64,000 nt of DNA from Natrialbaceae archaeon. Lineage in GTDB: Archaea; Halobacteriota; Halobacteria; Halobacteriales; Natrialbaceae. The stretch covers positions 1 through 64,000 of the forward strand of contig PWMF01000221.1 of NCBI GenBank assembly GCA_003559215.1. Reading direction: 5' to 3'. A program made the translations under genes and the position numbers. Below, in pieces: positions 49,206-57,438 of the stretch. The notes beneath the pieces are model-generated. The model saw only the letters and a list, made by a program, of their open reading frames with translations, was not told the origin of the DNA and did no database searches. Numbering within the stretch: position 1 is the stretch's first letter; each line of letters starts with the position of its first letter.

Positions 49206-49577
49206 ATGGCAGAGTTCGACCCCGAGAAGTTCGAGGACAAGTACGCCAACTACTTTCCCGAACTCCAGCAGGCATACAAGAACGCGTTCAACCGAATGAA
49301 CGACCGCTACGACTCCGAACTGGTCCACGCGATCGACCAGCAGGTCTTAAACGAAAGTGAACCCTTCTACGAGGGTAGCGCGGAGCGAAGCTCCGCGGAC
49401 GATTCGAGCGGGCAAAGCCCGCGAGAACATGACGGCGAGTTCCGCGTCGAACTTCCCGACGACCCTTACGACAGGGTGACGGGCGTGTTAGTCGAGGAGG
49501 AGCGCTTCGAAGAGATACTCGAGATCCACGTCGAGGAAATCGAGCGCGAACTCGAGCGGGTCTTCGAGTTCGACTGA
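49206..49577 (+). CDS. DUF5783-like protein with an in-frame palindromic insertion
   Basis: 123 residues from ATG 49206 (MAEFDPEKFEDKYANYFPELQQAYKNAFNRMNDRYDSELVHAIDQQVLNESEPFYEG), which fits the halobacterial DUF5783 family as I know it. The segment SAERSSADDSSGQSPREH (18 residues) splits FYEG from DGEFRVELPDD and is encoded by two near-perfect palindromes. The DNA before and after it has normal composition. A C-terminal helix (EEERFEEILEIHVEEIERELERVFEFD) follows. Function unknown. Confidence 0.78.
   Translation: MAEFDPEKFEDKYANYFPELQQAYKNAFNRMNDRYDSELVHAIDQQVLNESEPFYEGSAERSSADDSSGQSPREHDGEFRVELPDDPYDRVTGVLVEEERFEEILEIHVEEIERELERVFEFD
49379..49423 (+). repeat. Double palindrome inserted in the DUF5783-like gene
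   Basis: Two hairpins in a row: CGCGGAGC-GAA-GCTCCGCG (49379-49397, 8-bp stem) and GCGGGC-AAA-GCCCGC (49408-49422, 6-bp stem). Together with a few flanking bases they add 54 bases, keeping the frame. I have the impression that such GC-rich GAA/AAA-loop palindromes recur in haloarchaeal genomes. Confidence 0.6.
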
Positions 49578-49623
49578 ACGAAGCGACGGAAGGTTTAGGG
49601 AGGTTCGCCCCCAACGGCGAGAC

Positions 49624-49980
49624 ATGAGTACCGAAACTCAGGACGGAGACGACCTCGAGGACCGCGTTTCGAACTTCCTGCGACGGAACTTCCCACAGAT
49701 CCAGATGCACGGCGGCTCGGCGGCGATTCAGGACCTCGACCGCGAGTCCGGCGAGGTCACCATCGCGCTGGGTGGCGCCTGCAGCGGCTGTGGCATCTCG
49801 CCGATGACGATCCAGGCGATCAAGAGCCGAATGGTCAAGGAGATCCCCGAGATCGAGAAGGTCAACGCCCACACCGGCATGGACGGCGGCGAAGACATGG
49901 GCGGCGGCATGGAGCCGTCGTTCCCCGGCGAAACCGTCGACGACGGTGAGTCCGACGAAGGACCCGAGGCACCGTTCTAA
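49624..49980 (+). CDS. NifU-like iron-sulfur scaffold protein
   Basis: 118 residues. One NifU C-terminal-type domain: DRVSNFLRRNFPQIQMHGGSAAIQDLDRESGEVTIALGGACSGCGISPMTIQAIKSRMVKEIPEIEKV. The CSGC pair (near residue 56) binds a 4Fe-4S cluster for delivery to target proteins. An acidic Met/Gly-rich tail of about 30 residues follows. ATG at 49624. Usually works with SUF system proteins, which are not in this window. Confidence 0.9.
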   Translation: MSTETQDGDDLEDRVSNFLRRNFPQIQMHGGSAAIQDLDRESGEVTIALGGACSGCGISPMTIQAIKSRMVKEIPEIEKVNAHTGMDGGEDMGGGMEPSFPGETVDDGESDEGPEAPF

Positions 49981-50034
49981 GGCGTCGTTTCCGATCCGTT
50001 CTCGTGTTTCTCTCGAATCGAGAGCTGCCGGACT

Positions 50035-50934
50035 CTACCGCAGGTTGCGTCCCTGTTCCCACGCCCGCACGAGCGCCGCGAGCGTGCGGTTCGTCGGAAC
50101 CTCGAGCCCGCGTTCGGCCGCTCGCTCGAGGATGTAGCCGTTGATCGCGTCGATCTCGGTTCGGCGTTCCGCGAGGACGTCCTGGCGCATCGAAGAGGTG
50201 TTGGCCGCCGTTTCCTCGGCCACTCGCTCCGTTGCCGCGAGCGCCTCGCGATTCGAGAGTTCGACACCCTCGGCCCGGGCGACGCGAGCCGTCTCGCGAG
50301 CCGCCCCGCGAGCGAGGTCCGCGGCGGGGTCCTCGAGAACCGCCGCGTTCTCGGTCGCGGTCAGCGCCGTCACCGGGTTGATCGCAGCGTTGACCGCGAG
50401 CTTCTCCCACAGTCGACGGGGCATCGACTCGGAGACCGTGGTCTCGAGACCTGCCGAACGGAGAGCCTCGCCGACTCGGTCGGCGACCGTCGATCGCCCC
50501 CCGCAACGGTCGCCCAAAACGACATCGCCGACGCCCGTGCACTCGACGACGCCCGGTTCCCGTAGGATCGCGCCGTAGGAGGCCGTTCCGGCGAGTACGG
50601 GTTCGTCTAGCACGTCGGCGAGTATCGCCTCGCTTCCCATCCCGTTCTGGAGGGAGAGAACAGCGTCGAACCGTCCCGACGCAAGCGTGTCGGCAGCCCG
50701 TCTCGTATCGTAGGATTTGACCGTGACGACAGCGAGATCAGCCGCAAGCGCGGTCCCGTCGGTCGTCGCCCGCGGCGCGACGGTCGCCTCGAGGGCACCC
50801 TCGACGCGGAGTCCGTTTCGTCGAACGGCTGTAACGTGGTCGTCGCGCCCGACGAGCGTTACCTCGTGTTCGCGCGCGAGAAGGCCGCCGACGAGGCTCC
50901 CGAGACTGCCGGCGCCGAATATGACGATCTCCAT
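50035..50934 (-). CDS. panE: 2-dehydropantoate 2-reductase (ketopantoate reductase family)
   Basis: 299 residues. NADPH-binding Rossmann start MEIVIFGAGSLGSLVGGLLA, central VVTVKSYDTRRAADTL and NGMGSEAIL, and the catalytic Lys in RLWEKLAVNAAINPVTAL. The C-terminal domain has the SSMRQDVLAERRTEIDAINGYILERA signature. It is the pantothenate/CoA-pathway enzyme or a paralogue of that family. In archaea this reductase is used to make pantoate. ATG at 50934. It is convergent with the NifU gene. Confidence 0.9.
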   Translation of the reverse strand: MEIVIFGAGSLGSLVGGLLAREHEVTLVGRDDHVTAVRRNGLRVEGALEATVAPRATTDGTALAADLAVVTVKSYDTRRAADTLASGRFDAVLSLQNGMGSEAILADVLDEPVLAGTASYGAILREPGVVECTGVGDVVLGDRCGGRSTVADRVGEALRSAGLETTVSESMPRRLWEKLAVNAAINPVTALTATENAAVLEDPAADLARGAARETARVARAEGVELSNREALAATERVAEETAANTSSMRQDVLAERRTEIDAINGYILERAAERGLEVPTNRTLAALVRAWEQGRNLR

Positions 50935-50973
50935 CGCTCGACGGTGGTCTCGGAGCGGTGAAAACGGTTGCCG

Positions 50974-51273
50974 TTAGTCCTCGGTCCAGTAGTACAGGTC
51001 CTCTCGATCGGCGCCACAGGACGGACAGCTTTCGGGGAGCTCCGAGTCGAGCCGTCCCATCTCGCCACACTCCCAGCAGCGCCACATTAGCTCCGCCTCG
51101 CCGAACTCCTTTCCCGATCGGACGTGCTCGACGCTCATCCCCTCGAGCCCCTCTCGAGCCGTGACGTAGAATCCGTCCTCGTCGAACCCCCGGATGCGCC
51201 CGACCTGGGTTCCGTCTTCGGTGTAGATCCTCGTTCCGAACCCGAGACGGGGAGTATCCTGTTCTTCAGTCAT
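50974..51273 (-). CDS. Rubredoxin-like zinc-ribbon protein (DUF7130-like)
   Basis: 99 residues from ATG 51273. The first half (GTRIYTEDGTQVGRIRGFDEDGFYVTA) is a small PRC-barrel-like beta domain. The second half carries RCWECGEMG and SCPSCGADRE, a rubredoxin-type knuckle pair. I place it in the family known to me as DUF7130 with moderate confidence. A TATA box (AATATAAAG on the plus strand, 51296-51303) sits about 27 bases from the ATG. Function unknown. Confidence 0.72.
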   Translation of the reverse strand: MTEEQDTPRLGFGTRIYTEDGTQVGRIRGFDEDGFYVTAREGLEGMSVEHVRSGKEFGEAELMWRCWECGEMGRLDSELPESCPSCGADREDLYYWTED

Positions 51274-51393
51274 ACCCATCCCCGACGCTCCGGACGAATA
51301 TAAAGGACGTACGGTCTTCGGACGGACTGAGTGTCCCGTTCTCGAGAGCGTCCGGGTCCCGTTGCAACGACGATCGGCGCACCAATAAACCGT

Positions 51394-51896
51394 TTACGGC
51401 GATATCAATTCGGAGTGGGACGCTCGAACCGTCGAAGGAGAGAGCCACCAGGGAGCGTTCCTCGTTCGGGATCGCCCTTCGACGACTTGACCCCTGACGT
51501 CGGCCACCATATCGGCCACGTCGATGTTATCACGCGCTCTGTCGAAGGATTCGGCGTTCGGGCCGTCCGCGTACAGCGTCACGTCGACGCCCGTGTGATC
51601 GTGGAAGGCACGGTCGATCAGCAGCTCCCTGTCGAACAGGTCTCGAAGCGCGGGAACCCCGGCGTACAGCGGCCCGAGACCGATCGCCCGATAGCTCTCG
51701 GCGTCGGCGTGGTTTCGATCCACGCTCTCGAGTTCGATCCCAGCGACCTCCGAGATGACTCTCCGGAGATCCGTACGTCCTCGACCCCCTCGTCGATCGT
51801 CGACACGATCCCTACGGTGACGCTGGTCTCGAGCGGTAGATCATCTCGGAGTTGACGTCGTAGATCCCGTCCCGGCCGGGCGAGAAACCGCGACAC
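51394..51896 (-). pseudogene. Frameshifted relic of an unidentified protein
   Basis: Minus-strand frame A (51764-51896) reads LETSVTVGIVSTIDEGVEDVRISGE and frame B continues from about 51763 with VISEVAGIELESVDRNHADAESYRAIGLGPLY, then a long sensible stretch to GNIDVADMVADVRG-type text. The two join at GGAGAGTCATC, where a single lost base would restore one frame. N- and C-termini are not clear, and no start precedes frame A convincingly. I do not recognise the family. A sequence error is possible. Confidence 0.4.
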
Positions 51897-51929
51897 CCGT
51901 GGTCGGCACCATCGAGACAGCCCGCGGGA

Positions 51930-54900
51930 TCACATGAAGTCCTCGATTCCGGACTGCTTGTTCTTGTCGTTCTCGAAGATGCTCTCGAGCGATTTCTCGA
52001 GCACCTCGAGGCGCTGTTTCGTGTAGTCCCGGCAGTCGTACTCGTCGGCAACCTGGATCGCGGTCTGCATGTACTTGTTGACCGACCCCTGGTGGACCGT
52101 GAGGTTCACCCGGCCGCCACACTCCCGACAGTCCCCGGTCAGGGGCATCCGGCGGAACTTCTCGCCGCAGTCCAGACAGCGGGTCTCCTGGCGAGAAAAG
52201 GCCCGCAGGTTGCCGATCAGGTCCGGCAGGAAGTGGTACTCGATCACCCGCTCGGCGACGTCGGTCTCGTCGACGGCCCGGAGCTTCCGGGAGAGCTCGA
52301 GCTGGGCGTCCATCTTCTCCATCATCGAGCCGAGGGTCTTGTACGCCGACAGGTCGGGCCCCATCGCGATGTCCGTGACGTCGTGGGTGTGTTCGAAACC
52401 GGTGTACTCGCCGTCGGTACCGAGGGTGTCCTCGCCGATCCGAATATCGACCTCGCCGGGGTCGGCTTGCTCGAGGGTCGCCTCGTAGAACTCGTGAGGG
52501 TACTGCGAGACGATGTCCATGTTGTGAGCCTCGTCGTCGATCTCGGAAGGATCGATCCTCGAGGACATGACCAGGGGTGCGTCCATCTTTCCCCCGCGCT
52601 GATTTGGCAAGAAGCTTTCACTAAAGTTCAACAACCCGTCCATGAGGAGCATTACGCAGTCCTCGTCTCCGTCGCACTGCTTTTGCGAGGTGTTGTTCGC
52701 GACCAGCGAGTGTGTTTCCGCAACGGTGAGGCAGTAGACCGAATCGACAGATGACTCGACGTACTCGACTTCGGAGATCGACTCGACGAGGTACGATCCC
52801 GCTCCGCCGTCGAAAACCCGTCGTCCGCGCGGAACGATCCCGTCGACGTGTGACTGCAAGCGGTCGTCCTTTCGAGAGAGGTGAAACCCGACGACCTCGG
52901 CGAAGCGACTCGCGTCCTCGGACCAGATGTCGAGAACGTACGTCGGAGCGGTCATCGACGGGTTGTCGGCCGCGTAGAAGTCGGGAAACTTCTCGCGGAG
53001 GGGAACCGGTTCGGTGATCGTGACCCGGCCGCAGATGCCGAGTCGGTGCAGCAACGCGAGCAAGTCCTCTTTGAGTTCGCGACTGACCGTCGTCGCCGAA
53101 ACCAGCAGCGCGTTCGCATCGACGCCGCCGTCGCCGCTGAAGTAGCCGCGAAGGTAGGCGGCGACGACCTCGTCGGACGCATCGAAGATCGGCTGCGGGA
53201 CGCGTTTCGTCTCAGCGAAGCGTCCCGCTCCGAGGACCGATTCGAAGAAAACCCGAAGAAGCCGTCCAGAAACGGTGACTTTCGCCTCGTTTTCGCGGTA
53301 CGGTTCAACGCCGAACTCCTCCCGTAGTACGTCGACGTAAAACTCGCGAGCCTCGGCTTCAGTTCCGCAGATCGTCGTCTGGTGAATCGTACCCTTCGGC
53401 GTCTCCTGTTCCCGCGCAAACCCTTCCGCAGCGTAGTACCCTAGCAGGGTTCCGACCCGCTCGTCGAGTTCGATCAACCGGTCGATCTCGGTTTGATCCC
53501 GCCGCATCCCGAGACTGACGTCGTCCGGAACGAACTCGAGCAACGCCTCGCGGGAATCGAACAGGTCGAGAAGCAACGCCGCGGGGAAGCTTTCCCGGTA
53601 CAGGTAGTTGCTGAGCGTCTTTTTGCTCAGCTCGAAGTGCTCGGCCGTGCTCGTGAGCGGATAGAACTCTCCGTCCCACTCCGCACCGAGTCGATCCTCG
53701 AAGAGGTCGTACAGTCGATCCTTCTCCAGTCCCTTGATCATCAGCCGGGACGAGTCGACGGCGTTGGCTTCGAGAAACGCCTCGAGAAGGTCGAATACGT
53801 GGGGATCGTCGGTCCCGTCGACGATATCGAGACCCTCGGGAACGACGGCGTAATCCTCTGTTGTCAGGTTGCCAGCCCGTTTCGATCGTAGCTCGCCGCT
53901 CTCGGAGACGTGAACCTCGTGGTCCGGCGTGAGCGTGATCTCGCGACCACTGCGCGTCTCGAGTCTGACGAGGTGGTCCGGTGCAGGGTGTTTCGAGACG
54001 GCTTCGACGGGTTGTCGCGTGAGTTCGCCGGACTCATCGAGTGACGGAACCGTTACGTCGCCGTCCAGTTCCTGGACGAGGGTCCCGAAGTCGTCCGTCT
54101 CAGGGTCGTTCAATCGCTCTTCGACGAGCGTCTCGATCGGTTCGTGGCGCCAGTCGTCGGTTTCGTCGTGATACCAGACCTTCGTTTCAGGGTGGAAACA
54201 GTTGCGGCGCTTTGCGGCGTGAAAGTACGGATGAGCGTATCCGACCGCCGCGCTCGTGAAACCGATCACTCTTCCGACAGTTGCGGCGCTCGTGTGCGGC
54301 GCCATCCCGAACACCAGCTCGCCGACCAGATCCTGGCGATCCTCGAGCTCGTAGAACGGCTCGAGCCCGTAGTACTGCTCGAGCAGGTCGTCGATGAAGT
54401 CGGTGGTCTGCATCATGTGTTCGGCAGCGCCGTCCGAGAGGACGATATCCTGCACCTTCAGCTCGACCAACTGATCCTCGTGAACGAGGGGGTCGCCGTG
54501 GATGTCCTCCTCGTAACCGAGCGCCTGGAGCTGGCCGACGTCGACGTCGAGTTCGTTCGCCCGCACGGACGTGACGGGGAGGTCGGTCATGTCGTAGCGA
54601 ACGGTGCCGTCCTTGAACGACGAGACGTCATGTTTGGCCCGCAACACGCCCTTCTCGATCGGCTCGGGTACCTTCGTCGCCGACGTGAGCCCCTTCACGC
54701 CCTTGAGGATCTCGAAGGCGTTCTCGCGCTCGCCGACCGATTGGAGGGCGTCGCGGAACTCCTCGTTGATATCGATCTCTCGGTGCTCGACGCAAGTCGC
54801 CTCGACCTCGCAGTGGCCACACTCGACGCGACCGGCTTCGTCGGGTTCGATCTGGGTCTCGCAGTCGGGACAGCGGTAGTCGGGCGTCGTCCGTTCGTTG

Positions 54901-57083
54901 CAGTCCGGACACCGATTCTTGAACGTCTCCGTCCCGCAGTTCTCACAGCGCTGGCGACCGATCTCGAGTTCGACGACGCCGGGGGTATCCGACATCGTCT
55001 CTGCGTGTTTGGCCGCGTCCGCGACGTTGCGCTGGGCGCCTCCCGCCTCGCCGATCGGGAACAGCGTATGGACCGGCGGGCTCAGGTCCCGCCGTTCTGA
55101 CTTCTCCGGACGCCCCATCCGGTTGCCGACCCGTGTCGGCGCGCGCTCTCGCACTTCGAAGGGCGCAATCTCGTTGACCGCCTCGATAGCGTTGTCACCC
55201 GCTTCGTCGTGTCCCCACGTGCGGGCGCGCTCGGAGAGGTCCCCGTCGCTCCAGGTGCGCTCGAGTTCGATCGTCGGAGCGTTGGAGCCGGGGCCATCGG
55301 TCGGGTCGACCTGCTGTTCCGATGCCCCATCGGTCGCCGTTCGCCGAATCTCACAGCCGACCGTCCGGGCGAACGGCCGCCAGTTGTCGATCTCGATCCG
55401 GTCCTCGTCGGGGCGCTGACGGTGTTCGACGATGATCGCCTCGAGCGCCTCGCTGAGGGCCTCGTCGTGTGCGAGAACGAGCGTTCCGTCGCCCGCGTCG
55501 CGGGTTTCGACCCGCCCGTCCGCGACCGCATCAGCGAGCGCACGGAACTCCTCGACGGTGAGGTCGTGCCAGAGATAGGTGTACTGGGGATGAAGCGGGG
55601 CGTCGTACGTCGTGGCCCACTCGAGAGCCCGATCGGGGTCGGGGTTCTCGAGGTCGATCCGAGGGTCGTCCTCGAGGGCCTGAACGTCCGCGCCCGCGGC
55701 CTCGAGGTCCTGGATCCACCACTCGAAGACGTAGGAGGCCGGCGAGAGCGGGTGGTTGTTCTCGACGAACTCGCCGTAGTTGACCAGGTACTCCCCGGCG
55801 TCGAGGATCCTCTCGACGCCGTTTCTGATCTCGAGGGCTTCCTGGGGGTCGTCGATCCGGCGGACGTCGCCGTTGGCCAGTTTGACCGTCGGCCCGTCGA
55901 TCGTGTCGACGGGAACGATTCCGTGGGCCTTGCCGGGTCGCTCGGTCTTGATCTGGGTCCCGGTCGCGAGGAAGTCGTCGAGGAGGTGCATCGTCGCGGG
56001 ATGGATCCCGCCGGTCGCGAAGCCGTGGTTGCGGGCACGGCCGTACCGGAGCCGGAAGCCGCCCGCGGCGCTGGGATGCGAGAAGACGGGACGGCCGGCG
56101 ATCAGATCGCGGAGAAACTTCTGGGATGGCTTCGCTCGGACGGGTCCCTCGGGTTCGGCCGGCTCCGTCTCGCGCTCGTCGTCGCCGTCGGACTCCTCGT
56201 CCGGTTCGTTGCTCTCGTCTTCTGCCGCATCGGCCGTGTCGTCGGCGTAGTTGCCGTCGATGAGGTCCTGCAGCCAGGGCCAGTCGATCTCGTCGAGACT
56301 CGAGGTGTAGCGCTGGATCTTCGGGGCCTTCAGCGCGATCCCCTCGGCCAGCACGAGACACATCCCGCCGCGGGCGTTGTTGGTGTCGACGCGTTCCAGA
56401 TCGCGAAAGCCCGAGACCTCCTCGTCGCCGGTGGCCTCCCCATCGAGCATGATCGGGAGGTGTTTTGCGATGAACTTCGTCTCCTTGTCCTTCGGGGTGT
56501 ACTGCAGCCCCGTCTCCTTGTCGTAGAGGCCGATCTCCTCGGCGTAGCGCTCGACCTCCTCTTGGCGCGCGTCGTACTGTTCGATTCCGACGAGCGCGCG
56601 CGTGTAGTCGGCGACAAGTACCGAGAGGGCCTGTGCGGTCCCGCCAGCCGAACGGATCGGTCCCGCGTAGTAGACGTTGACGAACTCGGTGCCGTCGTCG
56701 TTCGTGAGCAGTTCGACCTTGTCGATCCCCTCGATGGGGGCAGCGACGACTCCTTCCGTGAGCAGGGCGACCGCCGTGCGAACCGCTCCCTCGACTTTGC
56801 CGGCTTTCGTCTCGTAGTCGCCAACCCGCCCCTCCGCGAAATCCTCCGCGAGTACTAGTGCAGCCTCCTCGCGGCTCATCTCGCCCTCGAGCTCGCGGAC
56901 GCGCTCGGCGACGCCGTCGATCCCGAGGATGTTCTCGACGCGGTCGGCCATGTCCTTGGCGACCGGGATCTCGACCTCGGGTTTCGGATCGCCACCGCGT
57001 TCCTTGGCGCGTTCGGCGACGTCGAACGCCTCGTCGAGCTGGGACTCGAGGCGCTCGAAGTAGCGTTCGTCTTCCTCGCGCAT
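51930..57083 (-). CDS. polC: DNA polymerase D large subunit DP2, with intein
   Basis: 1717-residue precursor of the catalytic subunit of the replicative polymerase. N-terminal MREEDERYFERLESQLDEAF and ENILGIDGVAERVRELEG, and the VNVYYAGPIRSAGGTAQAL block are standard. The zinc ribbons CENCGTETFKNRCPDC and CPDCETQIEPDEAGRVECGHC lie near 740, and a C-terminal CLDCGEKFRRMPLTGDCREC precedes NLTVHQGSVNKYM. The catalytic core motif DGDED at residues about 1471-1475 is directly after the intein (962-1469). Splicing would leave about 1209 residues, the normal DP2 length. ATG at 57083. The small subunit DP1 is not in this window. Confidence 0.97.
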   Translation of the reverse strand: MREEDERYFERLESQLDEAFDVAERAKERGGDPKPEVEIPVAKDMADRVENILGIDGVAERVRELEGEMSREEAALVLAEDFAEGRVGDYETKAGKVEGAVRTAVALLTEGVVAAPIEGIDKVELLTNDDGTEFVNVYYAGPIRSAGGTAQALSVLVADYTRALVGIEQYDARQEEVERYAEEIGLYDKETGLQYTPKDKETKFIAKHLPIMLDGEATGDEEVSGFRDLERVDTNNARGGMCLVLAEGIALKAPKIQRYTSSLDEIDWPWLQDLIDGNYADDTADAAEDESNEPDEESDGDDERETEPAEPEGPVRAKPSQKFLRDLIAGRPVFSHPSAAGGFRLRYGRARNHGFATGGIHPATMHLLDDFLATGTQIKTERPGKAHGIVPVDTIDGPTVKLANGDVRRIDDPQEALEIRNGVERILDAGEYLVNYGEFVENNHPLSPASYVFEWWIQDLEAAGADVQALEDDPRIDLENPDPDRALEWATTYDAPLHPQYTYLWHDLTVEEFRALADAVADGRVETRDAGDGTLVLAHDEALSEALEAIIVEHRQRPDEDRIEIDNWRPFARTVGCEIRRTATDGASEQQVDPTDGPGSNAPTIELERTWSDGDLSERARTWGHDEAGDNAIEAVNEIAPFEVRERAPTRVGNRMGRPEKSERRDLSPPVHTLFPIGEAGGAQRNVADAAKHAETMSDTPGVVELEIGRQRCENCGTETFKNRCPDCNERTTPDYRCPDCETQIEPDEAGRVECGHCEVEATCVEHREIDINEEFRDALQSVGERENAFEILKGVKGLTSATKVPEPIEKGVLRAKHDVSSFKDGTVRYDMTDLPVTSVRANELDVDVGQLQALGYEEDIHGDPLVHEDQLVELKVQDIVLSDGAAEHMMQTTDFIDDLLEQYYGLEPFYELEDRQDLVGELVFGMAPHTSAATVGRVIGFTSAAVGYAHPYFHAAKRRNCFHPETKVWYHDETDDWRHEPIETLVEERLNDPETDDFGTLVQELDGDVTVPSLDESGELTRQPVEAVSKHPAPDHLVRLETRSGREITLTPDHEVHVSESGELRSKRAGNLTTEDYAVVPEGLDIVDGTDDPHVFDLLEAFLEANAVDSSRLMIKGLEKDRLYDLFEDRLGAEWDGEFYPLTSTAEHFELSKKTLSNYLYRESFPAALLLDLFDSREALLEFVPDDVSLGMRRDQTEIDRLIELDERVGTLLGYYAAEGFAREQETPKGTIHQTTICGTEAEAREFYVDVLREEFGVEPYRENEAKVTVSGRLLRVFFESVLGAGRFAETKRVPQPIFDASDEVVAAYLRGYFSGDGGVDANALLVSATTVSRELKEDLLALLHRLGICGRVTITEPVPLREKFPDFYAADNPSMTAPTYVLDIWSEDASRFAEVVGFHLSRKDDRLQSHVDGIVPRGRRVFDGGAGSYLVESISEVEYVESSVDSVYCLTVAETHSLVANNTSQKQCDGDEDCVMLLMDGLLNFSESFLPNQRGGKMDAPLVMSSRIDPSEIDDEAHNMDIVSQYPHEFYEATLEQADPGEVDIRIGEDTLGTDGEYTGFEHTHDVTDIAMGPDLSAYKTLGSMMEKMDAQLELSRKLRAVDETDVAERVIEYHFLPDLIGNLRAFSRQETRCLDCGEKFRRMPLTGDCRECGGRVNLTVHQGSVNKYMQTAIQVADEYDCRDYTKQRLEVLEKSLESIFENDKNKQSGIEDFM
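52677..54200 (-). mobile_element. Intein with DOD homing endonuclease in DP2 (508 residues)
   Basis: Starts at Cys of RRN/CFHPETKVWYHDE and ends TSQKQ/C of CDGDED, so residue 1 is Cys, the last residue is Gln (not Asn) and the +1 residue is Cys. Block B is TPDHEVHVS (the TxxH motif). Two LAGLIDADG-type motifs are present: VGTLLGYYAAEG and VAAYLRGYFSGDGG. A C-terminal block F YCLTVAETHSLVANN is present. A C-terminal Gln is known from the Pyrococcus abyssi PolII intein. Endonuclease motif acids look intact, so it may still be mobile. Confidence 0.93.
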
Positions 57084-57084
57084 C

Positions 57085-57177
57085 TCAGAGCCGGGAGCCG
57101 AGTTCGGTCGTCTCGTCGTACCCGCCCTCGAGGCTAGCCGCGTGCTCGTCCCTGATCTCGACGGCTCGATAGTTCAT
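57085..57177 (-). pseudogene. Internally deleted remnant, probably of a PPC-domain (DUF296) gene
   Basis: A complete 30-codon frame on the minus strand: MNYRAVEIRDEHAASLEGG then YDETTELGSRL and stop, one base before the DP2 ATG. Halobacterial PPC-domain DNA-binding proteins, as I recall them, begin MNYRAVE.. and end ..YDETTELDLW, so this looks like both ends with the middle deleted in frame. Third-position GC is high. Whether the 30-residue peptide is made is unknown. Confidence 0.45.
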
Positions 57178-57401
57178 ACGACACTACTGTGTCGGCCGGG
57201 AGAAAAAGCGCACCGGTCACGGCCGACTCCATCGGTGTCGAGCGCGCCTCGTTCGCTCGGAGGAGGAAATCGGCCTACCAGCGACACCACACATATAAAA
57301 TTACAAAGAATTATATATGTATGAACGGAGTGCATGGACACAAGAGCCCTACAGTGTACAAAAATGTCTCCGCAGGCGGTACTCTTTCACCATAAACCAA
57401 A

Positions 57402-57411
57402 ACATATATAG
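57402..57411 (+). promoter_or_regulatory. TATA box of the peptide-importer operon
   Basis: ACATATATAG lies about 30 bases before the ATG at 57439, in a 260-base AT-rich region that has two more TATA-like runs (about 57291 and 57310). A Gly/Ser-rich 24-codon frame within it (57321-57395) is not considered a gene. Confidence 0.55.
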
Positions 57412-57438
57412 TTTGTCCCTACGGCCATTACTGTGAGA

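Noticed and set aside
57321-57395. 24-codon frame starting MNGVHGHKSP ahead of the importer operon
   Set aside because: TATA-like sequences overlap its start, codon use is AT-rich and it has no ribosome site. A leader peptide is possible but unsupported.
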